DNA of 20,654 nt from Bacteroidia bacterium (GCA_019454865.1 JACFNJ010000017.1:1-20654); one strand, 5' to 3'. Positions 8,342-16,573 are shown, counted from the first letter of the stretch. The notes: generated from the letters alone by a model not told the origin. Translations and numbers: made by a program.

Positions 8342-9525
8342 CTTTTACGGGTGTGCCACATCCATTTTTCATTTACAGCATCTACCCCAAAAAATAAGTA
8401 ATCCTCTCCCCCATCCTTTAATTTGAATGATTTTCGTAAGCCTTCTACTGTATCAACAAAACCACGAGCAGCAACATTCGCTTGAGAAATTTTATTGTTA
8501 GTTAAATACCGATTAATTGCTGATTTGCTATAGGACACTTGGTTAATTACTATGAATTTTCTGCCAAAAAAATTTTCAATTTCCTTTTCACTTACCATAT
8601 ATCCGCTACGCTTTGAAATAAGTTTTGCTTCTATAAAATTTGCATATTGCAGCACTAAATTCGATTTTAATAACATTACCGATGGATCATAAAAATACGA
8701 ATGTGTTAAATTCAACTTTTTAGTATTTACAATGGTTTCAAACGATGAAAACCGATTAGTAATTTTACCATCAAAATCTACCTCAGTTGCACAAATTTCA
8801 ATTTCACTTTTTTCATTACTGAAATCAATTAAAACAAGAATTTCTTTTACTTCATTTTTTATACCTACAACTACTATGGTAGCAATATTTGGCATCGTTT
8901 TGCAGATGTATGTTAAATCAACTAAGGGAGAAAGTTTCAACAAAAACTTCTTGGCTTTATTTTGAATTATGGGAAGTAATTTCAAAATATTTGGTGTTGA
9001 GTTTTCAATAGTAAATACACGTTCAGTTGCATTTGGTCTTCTATCGGCATCACAATATACAACATCAAATTTCTCTGTTGCACACATTAAATATTCTTCT
9101 GCATTATTGTCGAGCCTAGTTATATTATTAGCACCTAATTTGTAATTATTATACCGTACAAGTTCGTTTAACTCTTTATTTGTATCAATGCTAATTACGT
9201 GCTTAAATTTTTTAGAAAAGTGAAATGCATCTACACCCAATCCGGCACTGATATCTACCAATGTATCTCCATTAATAAGTGAAGCTTTAAAAATTGCAGT
9301 TGCTTCTGAACTTGCTTGCTCCAAGGCTTTTGTTGTTACCATACAACCTTTCGCATACCAAGATGGTAATTTATTTTTAAGTTTAGATTGAATTGGAATT
9401 TGTTGCATTATTAACGCCCAATGGGAGGGATACTGATTTTTCAGCATTTCAATCAACCGTATTTGGGTGTATGTTTTACTATACTCTACCCATTTTTGTA
9501 TGTCAACATCTTCAATCGCTTGCAT
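8338..9525 (-). CDS. Class I SAM-dependent methyltransferase, PG_1098-like, with THUMP-like C-terminus
   Basis: 395 residues. The central Rossmann domain carries the SAM-binding loop DISAGLGVDAF (91-101), the acidic residue ending beta-2 (ISID, D114), a YCDADRR segment (157-163) and LKLSPLVDLT (196-205). This matches the Bacteroidota family typified by Porphyromonas PG_1098, where the third motif is usually DPARR. Here it reads DADRR, so the proline is replaced while the aspartate and the two arginines remain. An N-terminal helical region precedes the core. The C-terminal part (about 250-395) matches the ferredoxin-like plus THUMP-like module of that family, suggesting an RNA substrate. The actual substrate is unknown. 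The gene stands alone: convergent with the zinc-ribbon gene (4-base overlap) and divergent from the small lipoprotein gene. Confidence 0.85.
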   Translation of the reverse strand: MQAIEDVDIQKWVEYSKTYTQIRLIEMLKNQYPSHWALIMQQIPIQSKLKNKLPSWYAKGCMVTTKALEQASSEATAIFKASLINGDTLVDISAGLGVDAFHFSKKFKHVISIDTNKELNELVRYNNYKLGANNITRLDNNAEEYLMCATEKFDVVYCDADRRPNATERVFTIENSTPNILKLLPIIQNKAKKFLLKLSPLVDLTYICKTMPNIATIVVVGIKNEVKEILVLIDFSNEKSEIEICATEVDFDGKITNRFSSFETIVNTKKLNLTHSYFYDPSVMLLKSNLVLQYANFIEAKLISKRSGYMVSEKEIENFFGRKFIVINQVSYSKSAINRYLTNNKISQANVAARGFVDTVEGLRKSFKLKDGGEDYLFFGVDAVNEKWMWHTRKS

Positions 9526-9535
9526 TAATTTTAGC

Positions 9536-9543
9536 TACCTTTG
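9536..9543 (+). promoter_or_regulatory. Bacteroidota-type -7 element for the small lipoprotein gene
   Basis: TACCTTTG matches TAnnTTTG exactly and lies 21 bases before the ATG at 9565. No clear -33 TTG is visible at the usual distance, because the upstream region is the start of the divergent methyltransferase gene. Confidence 0.5.
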
Positions 9544-9564
9544 TTATGTAATATTAAAAACCTC

Positions 9565-9675
9565 ATGAAAAGGAAAATTTACGCAATACTTATTTGTACT
9601 GTAATATTAGGACTTGCTTCTTGCAAAGGAAGTTGCCCTAAATACAGTTTGGATTGGTTAAGCATATTATTTTAA
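9565..9675 (+). CDS. 36-residue lipoprotein of unknown function
   Basis: ATG at 9565-9567 to TAA at 9673-9675. The peptide has a basic start (MKRK), a hydrophobic core (IYAILICTVILGLA) and a lipobox LASC with the lipidation cysteine at position 20. The mature part is only 17 residues, CKGSCPKYSLDWLSILF. This is the layout of the very small lipoproteins common in Bacteroidota genomes and often missed because of their length. An exact TAnnTTTG promoter element sits just upstream. The gene fills the otherwise unexplained gap between the methyltransferase and OsmC genes, and its stop overlaps the OsmC stop through a shared TTAA. Function is unknown; the mature part is too short for an enzyme. Confidence 0.7.
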   Translation: MKRKIYAILICTVILGLASCKGSCPKYSLDWLSILF

Positions 9676-10073
9676 GCATAACGGAAAGAAATTTTTTGTC
9701 GGATATCAGTATGCAATGATTTTGCAACAGGGCAGTTGTATGCTGCTTGTTCCAAATGTTCTTTGTATTCCATTACTGACAAAGGAAGCGTAATTTCTAT
9801 TTCAATCTCAACAATTCGCCTTGGTCCAATTCCCATACGTTTAATAATTGTAGCCTGAGTATTATTCATATTAATATTCAATTTATTGGCTTCAATACCC
9901 ATAATGGTTATCATACACTGAGCCAAGGCAGTTGCAACCAAATCGGTTGGCGAAAAAGCTTCCCCTTTTCCATTATTGTCCACAGGTGCATCCGTAATTA
10001 TTTTACTTTTACTAGCCATGTGTGTTGCTTCTGTACGTAAATTCCCTAAATATTTAACCTCTGAAGTATGCAT
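9672..10073 (-). CDS. OsmC/Ohr-family peroxidase-like protein
   Basis: 133 residues, normal for the short OsmC family. The two redox cysteines are present: C53 in ALAQCMITIMG at the start of the central helix and C114 in YNCPVAKSL. The FSPTDLVATAL segment before the first cysteine is typical. Members reduce organic hydroperoxides with thiol or lipoyl-type donors, and this one is more YhfA/OsmC-like than a clear Ohr. The start is the ATG at 10071-10073, within ATGCAT, with an excellent promoter just upstream. Its neighbour two genes away in the divergent direction is lipoyl synthase. Some OsmC/Ohr proteins use lipoylated donors, so a functional link is conceivable, but that is inference. Confidence 0.93.
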   Translation of the reverse strand: MHTSEVKYLGNLRTEATHMASKSKIITDAPVDNNGKGEAFSPTDLVATALAQCMITIMGIEANKLNINMNNTQATIIKRMGIGPRRIVEIEIEITLPLSVMEYKEHLEQAAYNCPVAKSLHTDIRQKISFRYA

Positions 10074-10081
10074 ATTTTTAT

Positions 10082-10089
10082 TACTTTTG
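10082..10089 (+). promoter_or_regulatory. -7 element for the exported protein-lipA unit
   Basis: TACTTTTG matches TAnnTTTG exactly and predicts a transcription start near 10095, 15 bases before the ATG at 10110. No good -33 TTG is visible. The position argues against a translation start at 10068, which lies upstream of this element. Confidence 0.45.
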
Positions 10090-10095
10090 AAACAT

Positions 10096-10127
10096 CAAAT
10101 ATAGGTAGCATGTACGGAGTTGCCAAA
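10096..10127 (-). promoter_or_regulatory. Promoter of the OsmC gene
   Basis: On the minus strand, TATATTTG (10096-10103) matches TAnnTTTG exactly, with TTTG (10124-10127) exactly 20 bases upstream as the -33 box. This is one of the best two-part matches in the window. The -33 box lies inside the coding start of the divergent gene. The predicted start site, near 10089, abuts the -7 of the opposing promoter. Confidence 0.6.
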
Positions 10128-10874
10128 ATATGGACTTTGCTTTTATTGTTGTTTTGTGCAGATATAGTTTCTGCGCAGAATGAGATGATAAATGAACCCA
10201 CACTGTTATTAAGAAAACGATTTTTGTATGGTTTTCATTTAAACAGTTCGTCACTAGGTGGTATAAACTTTAAGTACCAATGGCAAAAAACAGCTAACAT
10301 AAAAAATGGAATTGATTTTGACTTAGACAGAATACGCCACCCGAAAGAAATAAGAGTATATGGCTTAACCGAAAGCTCAAGGCAATATACACCCGGAAGA
10401 ATCAACATGGCATTTTTCTTTCGTTCAGGTTACGGGCAAACCCTATTTATCACAAACAGAGATTACAAAAATGCAGTATCCATACACTACAACTACGCAG
10501 CGGGAGCAACCTTTGCATTTTTAAAACCCATTTATGTGGATGTATTCAAACGTTCATCAGACCCATTTGGTCAAAATTTTATCGCTACTGAAAAATACGA
10601 CCCGGATAATAAACCAATTGCACCACAAGCAATATACGGCAATGCCGGATTCACAAATGGATTTGGAGAAATAAAAACACACGTGGGAGGGTATTTTAAA
10701 AACAGCGTAGTATTTGAGTGGGGCAACTACTCAGATTTTTTTCAACTGATAGAAGCAGGATTTTGTGTTGATGTTTTCCCAAACAAATTACCATTGATGG
10801 CTGAAAGCTATGCTATCAATAAAAATTTATTTTTTACATTATTTTTAGGATATTCAATAGGACAAAACAAATAA
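10110..10874 (+). CDS. Exported beta-rich protein encoded just before lipA, function unknown
   Basis: 254 residues from the ATG at 10110. That start gives a proper signal peptide (MYGVAKIW, LLLLLF core, cleavage after VSA before Gln). An in-frame ATG at 10068 would put 14 extra residues before it and overlap the OsmC start. The mature protein has many amphipathic strand-like stretches (FLYGFHLNSSSLGGINFKYQW, INMAFFFRSGYGQTLFI, VSIHYNYAAGATFAF) and ends with FTLFLGYSIGQ. This suggests an outer-membrane beta-barrel or a periplasmic beta protein. I recall similar conserved hypothetical proteins next to lipA in other Bacteroidota, but no function is established. One base separates its stop from the lipA start, so the two are co-transcribed and probably translationally coupled. 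Confidence 0.85.
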   Translation: MYGVAKIWTLLLLLFCADIVSAQNEMINEPTLLLRKRFLYGFHLNSSSLGGINFKYQWQKTANIKNGIDFDLDRIRHPKEIRVYGLTESSRQYTPGRINMAFFFRSGYGQTLFITNRDYKNAVSIHYNYAAGATFAFLKPIYVDVFKRSSDPFGQNFIATEKYDPDNKPIAPQAIYGNAGFTNGFGEIKTHVGGYFKNSVVFEWGNYSDFFQLIEAGFCVDVFPNKLPLMAESYAINKNLFFTLFLGYSIGQNK

Positions 10875-10875
10875 A

Positions 10876-11745
10876 ATGATAGAATTACCAATACTTGCAG
10901 AAGAAAGAGTAAAGAAACCATCATGGTTGAAAGTGAAACTACCTACCGGAGAAAATTATAGAAGAGTTAGAAAGATTGTAGATCAACATAAATTACATAC
11001 GATATGCGAAAGTGGAAGCTGCCCAAACATGGGAGAATGCTGGGGAGCAGGTACGGCTACTTTTATGATTTTGGGTAATGTATGTACACGTAGTTGCAGC
11101 TTTTGTGCAGTAGCTACCGGCAAAGCATTAGGATATGACAGAGAAGAACCAAAACGTGTTGCAGACGCAATTAAATTAATGGATGTAAAACATGCCGTAA
11201 TTACTTCTGTAAACAGAGACGAACTGCCTGATAAAGGTGCAACAGTATGGGCTGATACTATTCGATTGATTAAAGAAACATCACCAGGAACTACAATAGA
11301 AACTCTAATTCCGGATTTTATGAGTAAATGGGATTTATTGTATCAGGTAATTGATGAAAAACCGGAAGTAGTATCACACAACATTGAAACAGTAAAAAGG
11401 TTGTACCGAAAAGTTAGACCACAAGCAAAATATGAACGCAGCTTAGAACAAATTTTAAAAACTAAAGAACGTGGCAGACGAACAAAATCAGGAATTATGC
11501 TTGGTTTAGGCGAAACACAAGAAGAAGTACTGGAAACACTTTACGATTTGAATAAATGGGGTTGCGATGTGGTAACAATTGGGCAATACTTGCAACCTAC
11601 TAAGATGCATTTAAAAGTGGAGCGTTTTGTAAAACCAGATGAGTTTAATTTTTATAAAGAAGAAGGATTGAAAATGGGATTAAAATATGTAGAATCGGGG
11701 GCACTGGTACGTTCATCATACCATGCAGAAAGGCACGTATTCTAG
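10876..11745 (+). CDS. lipA: Lipoyl synthase (radical SAM)
   Basis: Inserts two sulfurs into octanoyl chains on E2 and GcvH proteins to make lipoyl groups. 289 residues, normal length. The auxiliary [4Fe-4S] cluster cysteines are C44, C49 and C55 in CESGSCPNMGEC. The radical SAM CX3CX2C motif is C70, C74 and C77 in CTRSCSFC. The C-terminal RSSYHAE (from about 279) supplies the conserved serine that ligates the auxiliary cluster. The gene is complete. It lies one base behind the exported beta-rich protein and converges with the (p)ppGpp enzyme gene, with 22 bases between stops and no obvious terminator hairpin there. Confidence 0.98.
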   Translation: MIELPILAEERVKKPSWLKVKLPTGENYRRVRKIVDQHKLHTICESGSCPNMGECWGAGTATFMILGNVCTRSCSFCAVATGKALGYDREEPKRVADAIKLMDVKHAVITSVNRDELPDKGATVWADTIRLIKETSPGTTIETLIPDFMSKWDLLYQVIDEKPEVVSHNIETVKRLYRKVRPQAKYERSLEQILKTKERGRRTKSGIMLGLGETQEEVLETLYDLNKWGCDVVTIGQYLQPTKMHLKVERFVKPDEFNFYKEEGLKMGLKYVESGALVRSSYHAERHVF

Positions 11746-11767
11746 TTAATCATTCTCGTCTTTGGTA

Positions 11768-14005
11768 TTAAATAATATCTTCTCTACTTACCTTTATTAA
11801 TGGGCTTGATGCTTTAATTTTACTCATCAATTCATCCAATTGGTTTGTGTCAAAAACTTCCAATTCAATATTGCCTTCAAATGTTCCGTTTTTGGATGAA
11901 ATATGAATGGAGTGCATATTCATTTGGAGTTGTTTACTTATGGTATCGGTTATTATACTCACTATACCTACACTATCAATTCCTTGTACTTTAATATTGG
12001 TAGTAAATGCTTTTGATTTTTGTAAACGCTGACTAGCCCATTTTGCTTTGATAACACGGTAACCATAGTTACTCATTAGGCTAATTGCATTTGTACAATT
12101 AGTACGATGAATTTTTACTCCCTCACCTACTGTAATAAATCCAAATATTTCATCTCCGGGAATTGGAGAACAACATTTACTAAAGCTATAAGGCAAATCT
12201 GTTCCTTCACCAATTATTACACCTTCTTTTGGCAAACTTTTAGACAAAGCTTTTATATCCAATTGGAGTTCTTTTTGCTGCTTTAGTTCTTTTTGCTTTT
12301 CAAGTTTATCTTGCTTTACTTTCTCAAGTATCTTGGCAACATCAATTTCAGTTTTATCAATTTTAGCATCCGCAATTTGTGCATACAGCTCAGTAATAGT
12401 AGGTAGATTAAAATAATTAGCTATGTCTTGTAAAGTTTCACTATTAAATGGAATATTATCTTGATTAAACTTGCGCTCAAGAATTTCTTTTCCCATAGCC
12501 GCTGCTTTTAATTTAAGCTGCTTTTGCCAATCTCTAATTTTACTTTTAGCTTTAGCAGTAACAACAAATTGAAGCCATTCGTCTTTTGGGGTTTGTTTAC
12601 CGGATGTTAAAATTTCAACTTGATCGCCATTGGATAATATGTGATTAATAGGAACCAACTTTGAGTTTACTTTGCCTCCAATACAGGTTTCGCCAAGATG
12701 TGAATGTATATCAAAAGCAAAATCTAAAATTGTAGCATTAGCCGGAAACTTACGTAAATCGCCTTTTGGAGTAAATACAAAAATTTCATCGGCAAAGAAA
12801 TTCATTTTAAAATCATCCAAAAAGTCAAGTGCATTTTGGTCTGTATTTTCTAAGATTTCACGAACTCTTGCTAACCATTCTTCTATTCCGACATCTGCCT
12901 TTGTAGTATTATCTTTATATTTCCAATGTGCTGCATATCCTTTCTCAGCAATTTCATCCATACGCCTAGTACGTATTTGCACTTCAACCCACTTACCTTT
13001 TGGCCCCATAACAGTAGTATGCAAACTCTCGTAGCCATTAGCTTTTGGTGTACTTACCCAATCTCTAAGCCTATCGGGGTTAGGGCGATAATGATTAGTA
13101 ACAATGGAATATACAGCCCAGCAATCTGATTTTTCATTTTCCGATTCAGATTCTAATATTATACGTACTGCAAACAAATCATAAACTTCCTCGAAGGTTA
13201 CGTTTTGTTTTTTCATTTTATTTAAAATAGAATGAATGGATTTAGGACGACCTTTAATTTCGTATTTAAAACCTTCTTCATCCAAATCTAACAACAACGG
13301 TTCAATAAAATGTTTGATGTAGCGATTCCGTTGCGATTTGGTTTCATGCAATTTATTTTTAACAAAATTATAATTCTCCGGTTCTAAATATTTTGTAGCT
13401 AAATCTTCCAACTCCGATTTTATTGCATATAAACCCAAACGATGTGCTAAAGGTGCATACACATATTGAGTTTCGCTTGCGATTTTTAATTGAGATTTCG
13501 GACTCATCGAGTCTAATGTTCGCATATTATGCAATCTATCGGCAAGTTTTATTAATATAACACGAACATCATCGCTTAAAGTAAGTAAAAGTTTTTTAAA
13601 ATTTTCGGCTTGAATAGAGTTGTCTTGCAAATCAAAAACGCCTGAAATTTTTGTTAGTCCATCAATTATGGTTGCAACCTTATCGCCAAATGTACTGCGT
13701 ATTACATCAATAGTAATTTCAGTGTCTTCAACCACATCATGCAACAAGGCACATGCAATTGAAGTTGGTCCTAAACCTATTTCTTCAACACAAATCTGAG
13801 CAACAGCAATAGGATGAAAAATGTATGGTTCACCGGATTTTCTTCGCATGTTTTTATGCGCATCCAATGACATATTAAATGCTTTACGAATTAGTTTTTT
13901 ATCCTCAGGCTTTAAATTGCGTTTAAAGGCTTTAATAATATTTCGATATGCCTTTACTATTTCTTTATTTTCTTTCTCGGTATCTATTATTGGAACGGGC
14001 TGCAT
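11768..14005 (-). CDS. rsh: Bifunctional (p)ppGpp synthetase/hydrolase (RelA/SpoT homologue)
   Basis: 745 residues with all domains in order. The HD hydrolase domain shows H50, H64, HD at 89-90, ED at 93-94 and D156 in KLADRLHN. The synthetase domain (about 245-365) has GRPKSIHSI, YDLFAVRII (D276), YESLHT (E326) and EVQIRT. Then come TGS (about 406-467), the conserved-cysteine domain (CC at 611-612, H633, C637) and ACT (about 669-742). The charge-determining motif that is RxKD in bifunctional enzymes and ExDD in RelA-type ones reads RLRD (312-315), basic and so bifunctional-like. Both activities look intact. As usual for the phylum it is probably the sole long RSH. A -7 element lies 26 bases before the ATG, and 150 bases separate it from ribBA. 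Confidence 0.97.
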   Translation of the reverse strand: MQPVPIIDTEKENKEIVKAYRNIIKAFKRNLKPEDKKLIRKAFNMSLDAHKNMRRKSGEPYIFHPIAVAQICVEEIGLGPTSIACALLHDVVEDTEITIDVIRSTFGDKVATIIDGLTKISGVFDLQDNSIQAENFKKLLLTLSDDVRVILIKLADRLHNMRTLDSMSPKSQLKIASETQYVYAPLAHRLGLYAIKSELEDLATKYLEPENYNFVKNKLHETKSQRNRYIKHFIEPLLLDLDEEGFKYEIKGRPKSIHSILNKMKKQNVTFEEVYDLFAVRIILESESENEKSDCWAVYSIVTNHYRPNPDRLRDWVSTPKANGYESLHTTVMGPKGKWVEVQIRTRRMDEIAEKGYAAHWKYKDNTTKADVGIEEWLARVREILENTDQNALDFLDDFKMNFFADEIFVFTPKGDLRKFPANATILDFAFDIHSHLGETCIGGKVNSKLVPINHILSNGDQVEILTSGKQTPKDEWLQFVVTAKAKSKIRDWQKQLKLKAAAMGKEILERKFNQDNIPFNSETLQDIANYFNLPTITELYAQIADAKIDKTEIDVAKILEKVKQDKLEKQKELKQQKELQLDIKALSKSLPKEGVIIGEGTDLPYSFSKCCSPIPGDEIFGFITVGEGVKIHRTNCTNAISLMSNYGYRVIKAKWASQRLQKSKAFTTNIKVQGIDSVGIVSIITDTISKQLQMNMHSIHISSKNGTFEGNIELEVFDTNQLDELMSKIKASSPLIKVSREDII

Positions 14006-14030
14006 ATAAATTGAAGAATCAACTGATAGA

Positions 14031-14038
14031 CAAATTTA
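14031..14038 (-). promoter_or_regulatory. -7 element upstream of the (p)ppGpp enzyme gene
   Basis: Minus-strand TAAATTTG matches TAnnTTTG exactly, 25 bases before the ATG at 14005. A TTG on the same strand (14064-14066) lies 25 bases further upstream, slightly longer than the usual spacing. It supports independent transcription from the ribBA unit. Confidence 0.45.
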
Positions 14039-14155
14039 AATTTTTACATCAAACTTTAGCTTCACAAAATTGAATAAACAATTTAGTTTTTTTTATTGTA
14101 AAATGTTAAATCTTTTGAATACCGAAATTGAACAAATAAAAATGGGAAAATATAA

Positions 14156-15358
14156 TTAGTCGTGTCCCATGCGCTCGTGTTTCGTTTTTATGTAGTTTTC
14201 ATTAAACTTATTGGTAGGGGTTTTTATAGGCACATTTTCTACTATTTCTAATCCATAACCAATAAGGCCTGCTCGTTTTGTAGGGTTATTAGTCATTAAC
14301 CGCATTTTTTGAATACCGATATCTCGAATTATTTGTGCTCCTACACCATAATCCCGTTCATCGGGTTTAAATCCTAATTGAATATTTGCATCTACTGTAT
14401 CTAAACCTTGTTCTTGTAATTTATATGCCCTTAATTTATTCATCAACCCAATGCCTCTACCCTCTTGATTAATGTAAACAATTGCTCCTTTCCCTTCGTG
14501 TTCAATCATTTGCATTGCCTTTTGTAATTGGTCGCCACAATCGCAACGCATGCTATGAAAAATATCACCGGTTATACAAGATGAATGTACGCGCACCAAT
14601 ACCGGCTCATTACTTTGCCAAGTGCCTTTTTTAAGCACTAAATGTTCTTGTCCATTATCTTTTTGCTCATAAGCAATTAATTCAAAATGCCCGTATTTGG
14701 TTGGCATTTCAACGGATATAACGCGTTGAATTAAGCTTTCTGTTTTTAATCTATACTCAATTAAATCTTTAATGGTAATAAGTTTTAAATGAAAACGCTC
14801 GGCAACTTTTATCAAATCCGGTAAGCGAGCCATTGAGCCATCTTCATTTAATATTTCAACAATACAACCTGCAGGTTCAAACCCTGCTAAACGTGCCAAA
14901 TCAATTGCAGCTTCGGTATGTCCGGCTCTTCGTAAAACTCCCTCTTTGTTCGCTATTAACGGAAAAATGTGTCCGGGTTTACCTAACTCTTCCGGTTTTG
15001 TATTGGGGTTTATTAATGCTTGAACCGATTTAGCTCTATCCTGAGCACTTATTCCGGTGGTGCAACCTTTTGTAAGTAAATCTACCGAAACAGTAAAAGC
15101 AGTTTCATGAACAGCATTATTGTCTTTTACCATTAAGTTCAAGCCAAGTTCTTTACCTCGTTCAGCTGTTATTGGTGCACAAATAAGTCCTCTGCCATGT
15201 GTAGCCATAAAATTAATTACCTCAGGCGTTACATTTCCTGCGGCAGTTAAAAAATCGCCTTCATTTTCCCTGTCTTCATCATCAACCACAATAACAAGTT
15301 TCCCTTGCTTAATATCCTCAATAGCTTCTTCTATTGTATTAAAATTAAAAGTATTCAT
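14156..15358 (-). CDS. ribBA: Bifunctional DHBP synthase / GTP cyclohydrolase II
   Basis: Supplies both precursors of riboflavin. The N-terminal RibB half (about 1-205) makes 3,4-dihydroxy-2-butanone 4-phosphate from ribulose 5-phosphate. It shows DDEDRENEGD (26-35), THGRGLIC and GHTEAAIDLARLAG (146 on). The C-terminal RibA half (about 206-400) opens GTP. Its zinc cysteines are C261, C272 and C274 in SSCITGDIFHSMRCDC, followed by GRGIGL (300 on). 400 residues, normal for the fused enzyme, with both active sites complete. The start is 24 bases after the glycosyltransferase stop, so it is the third gene of a unit with the permease and glycosyltransferase. No FMN riboswitch is visible upstream, where there is no room for one. 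Confidence 0.98.
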   Translation of the reverse strand: MNTFNFNTIEEAIEDIKQGKLVIVVDDEDRENEGDFLTAAGNVTPEVINFMATHGRGLICAPITAERGKELGLNLMVKDNNAVHETAFTVSVDLLTKGCTTGISAQDRAKSVQALINPNTKPEELGKPGHIFPLIANKEGVLRRAGHTEAAIDLARLAGFEPAGCIVEILNEDGSMARLPDLIKVAERFHLKLITIKDLIEYRLKTESLIQRVISVEMPTKYGHFELIAYEQKDNGQEHLVLKKGTWQSNEPVLVRVHSSCITGDIFHSMRCDCGDQLQKAMQMIEHEGKGAIVYINQEGRGIGLMNKLRAYKLQEQGLDTVDANIQLGFKPDERDYGVGAQIIRDIGIQKMRLMTNNPTKRAGLIGYGLEIVENVPIKTPTNKFNENYIKTKHERMGHD

Positions 15359-15382
15359 AAAATATACTGCAAATTAAGCAGA

Positions 15383-16573
15383 CTAAAGTGTATTATAAAA
15401 ATTGAGCAGTTGCTCCATTACCTTATTATTATCATATTTTTCAAAAGCAATACGTTTAGCATTTGCTCCTAAAGTTTCTGCCTGCTCAGTATTATTTAGT
15501 AACTCAACAATACAATTTGCAAAATCAGAAGCACTATCCGCAATTAATATTGCATTATCAGTGTAAATACCTTGTGCCCCCAATGAAGTAGAAACAATTG
15601 CTTTACCTATACTCATTCCTTCCAAAATTTTAACTCGGATTCCACTGCCCGCAAGCAATGGAACTACCATCACTTGTTTGCTTTGCATAAATGCGATAGC
15701 ATCATCCACTTCACCAATAATTTTGATGGATTTGCTTTGATACTTTGCAAAACTATCCGGCATATTTTTACCGGCAATATAAAATACTGCTTGAGGTATT
15801 TTTGTAATTACTTTAGACCAAACATTCTCAACAAACCACGTTACAGCCTGTATATTCGGCTGCCAATCCATTGCACCTAAATGAAAAACACTAAACGGCT
15901 GAGGTTGTGCATTTATTTGTGTACGTACCAACTCAACTCCAACCGGAAGTTCTAAAATTGGCTTAATGCAACCCAAATTAACTAATCTGTTTTTATCGTA
16001 ATTGGTTAAAGCAATTAAGGCATCAAATTCATTTAAAATTTGGAGTTCGTAGTTTTTAAGTTTTTGCGCCAAGTGTTTTAAATACCACCGTTTAATTGGC
16101 AATTTTGTTTGCAAAGCAAGTGTTTCCCATATTTCAAATTCAATATTGTGTTCGCGTAGCCACACCTTTGCTTTGCTATACTTTTTTATTATTGATAAAT
16201 ATGGTGTAACATAAAGTCCATCACAAATTATCCAATCAAATGTTTCGTTTTGCAACAAGTTAGTAAGCATGTTAGCAAATTTATAGTCATCAAAGCGCTC
16301 AATATGGTATGATTTTTTACTAAAAAGATTACGAAATGCAGCGATTGGTTTTATACGATTATCAAGATACGAAGTATGCAGTTTGCCAAGTTTAGTAAAT
16401 GCGTGTGGAAGTGTTTCGGGATTGATAAAATGTTTCTGTGTGTTAATTGCAGCAATGGTAAGCAGGCATCCTTGCTTATAAAGTCCGGCTATTAAATTGT
16501 AATGAGCAAGGGTTCCTCCATCCTTAATTGGCCAAGGAATACGATTTAATAAAACTAAAACACGCATACTCAT
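15383..16573 (-). CDS. Glycosyltransferase, GT4-like (GT-B fold)
   Basis: 396 residues. The N-terminus RVLVLLNRIPWPIKDGG is the donor-independent Rossmann start typical of Bacteroidota GT4 enzymes. The C-terminal half contains VPLLAGSGIRVKILEGM followed by GKAIVSTSLGAQGI (roughly 305-335), the glycine-rich loop and E-x7-E-like nucleotide-sugar site. There are no membrane segments; it probably works on the cytoplasmic face on a lipid- or polysaccharide-linked acceptor. Donor and acceptor cannot be read from sequence. Its ATG overlaps the TGA of the upstream LPS permease gene (ATGA), which fixes the start and suggests translational coupling. That context points to lipopolysaccharide or another surface glycan. 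Confidence 0.9.
   Translation of the reverse strand: MSMRVLVLLNRIPWPIKDGGTLAHYNLIAGLYKQGCLLTIAAINTQKHFINPETLPHAFTKLGKLHTSYLDNRIKPIAAFRNLFSKKSYHIERFDDYKFANMLTNLLQNETFDWIICDGLYVTPYLSIIKKYSKAKVWLREHNIEFEIWETLALQTKLPIKRWYLKHLAQKLKNYELQILNEFDALIALTNYDKNRLVNLGCIKPILELPVGVELVRTQINAQPQPFSVFHLGAMDWQPNIQAVTWFVENVWSKVITKIPQAVFYIAGKNMPDSFAKYQSKSIKIIGEVDDAIAFMQSKQVMVVPLLAGSGIRVKILEGMSIGKAIVSTSLGAQGIYTDNAILIADSASDFANCIVELLNNTEQAETLGANAKRIAFEKYDNNKVMEQLLNFYNTL

Noticed and set aside
10068..10109. In-frame ATG at 10068 for the exported protein
   Set aside because: It would put 14 polar residues before the signal peptide, overlap the OsmC start and lie upstream of the predicted promoter element at 10082-10089.
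11745..11768. Possible terminator between lipA and the (p)ppGpp enzyme gene
   Set aside because: I looked for a hairpin with a T-run in the 22-base gap and found none.
14104..14158. 18-codon rightward frame between the (p)ppGpp enzyme gene and ribBA
   Set aside because: Too short, no lipobox or other motif, and it overlaps the ribBA stop on the other strand. Likely chance.
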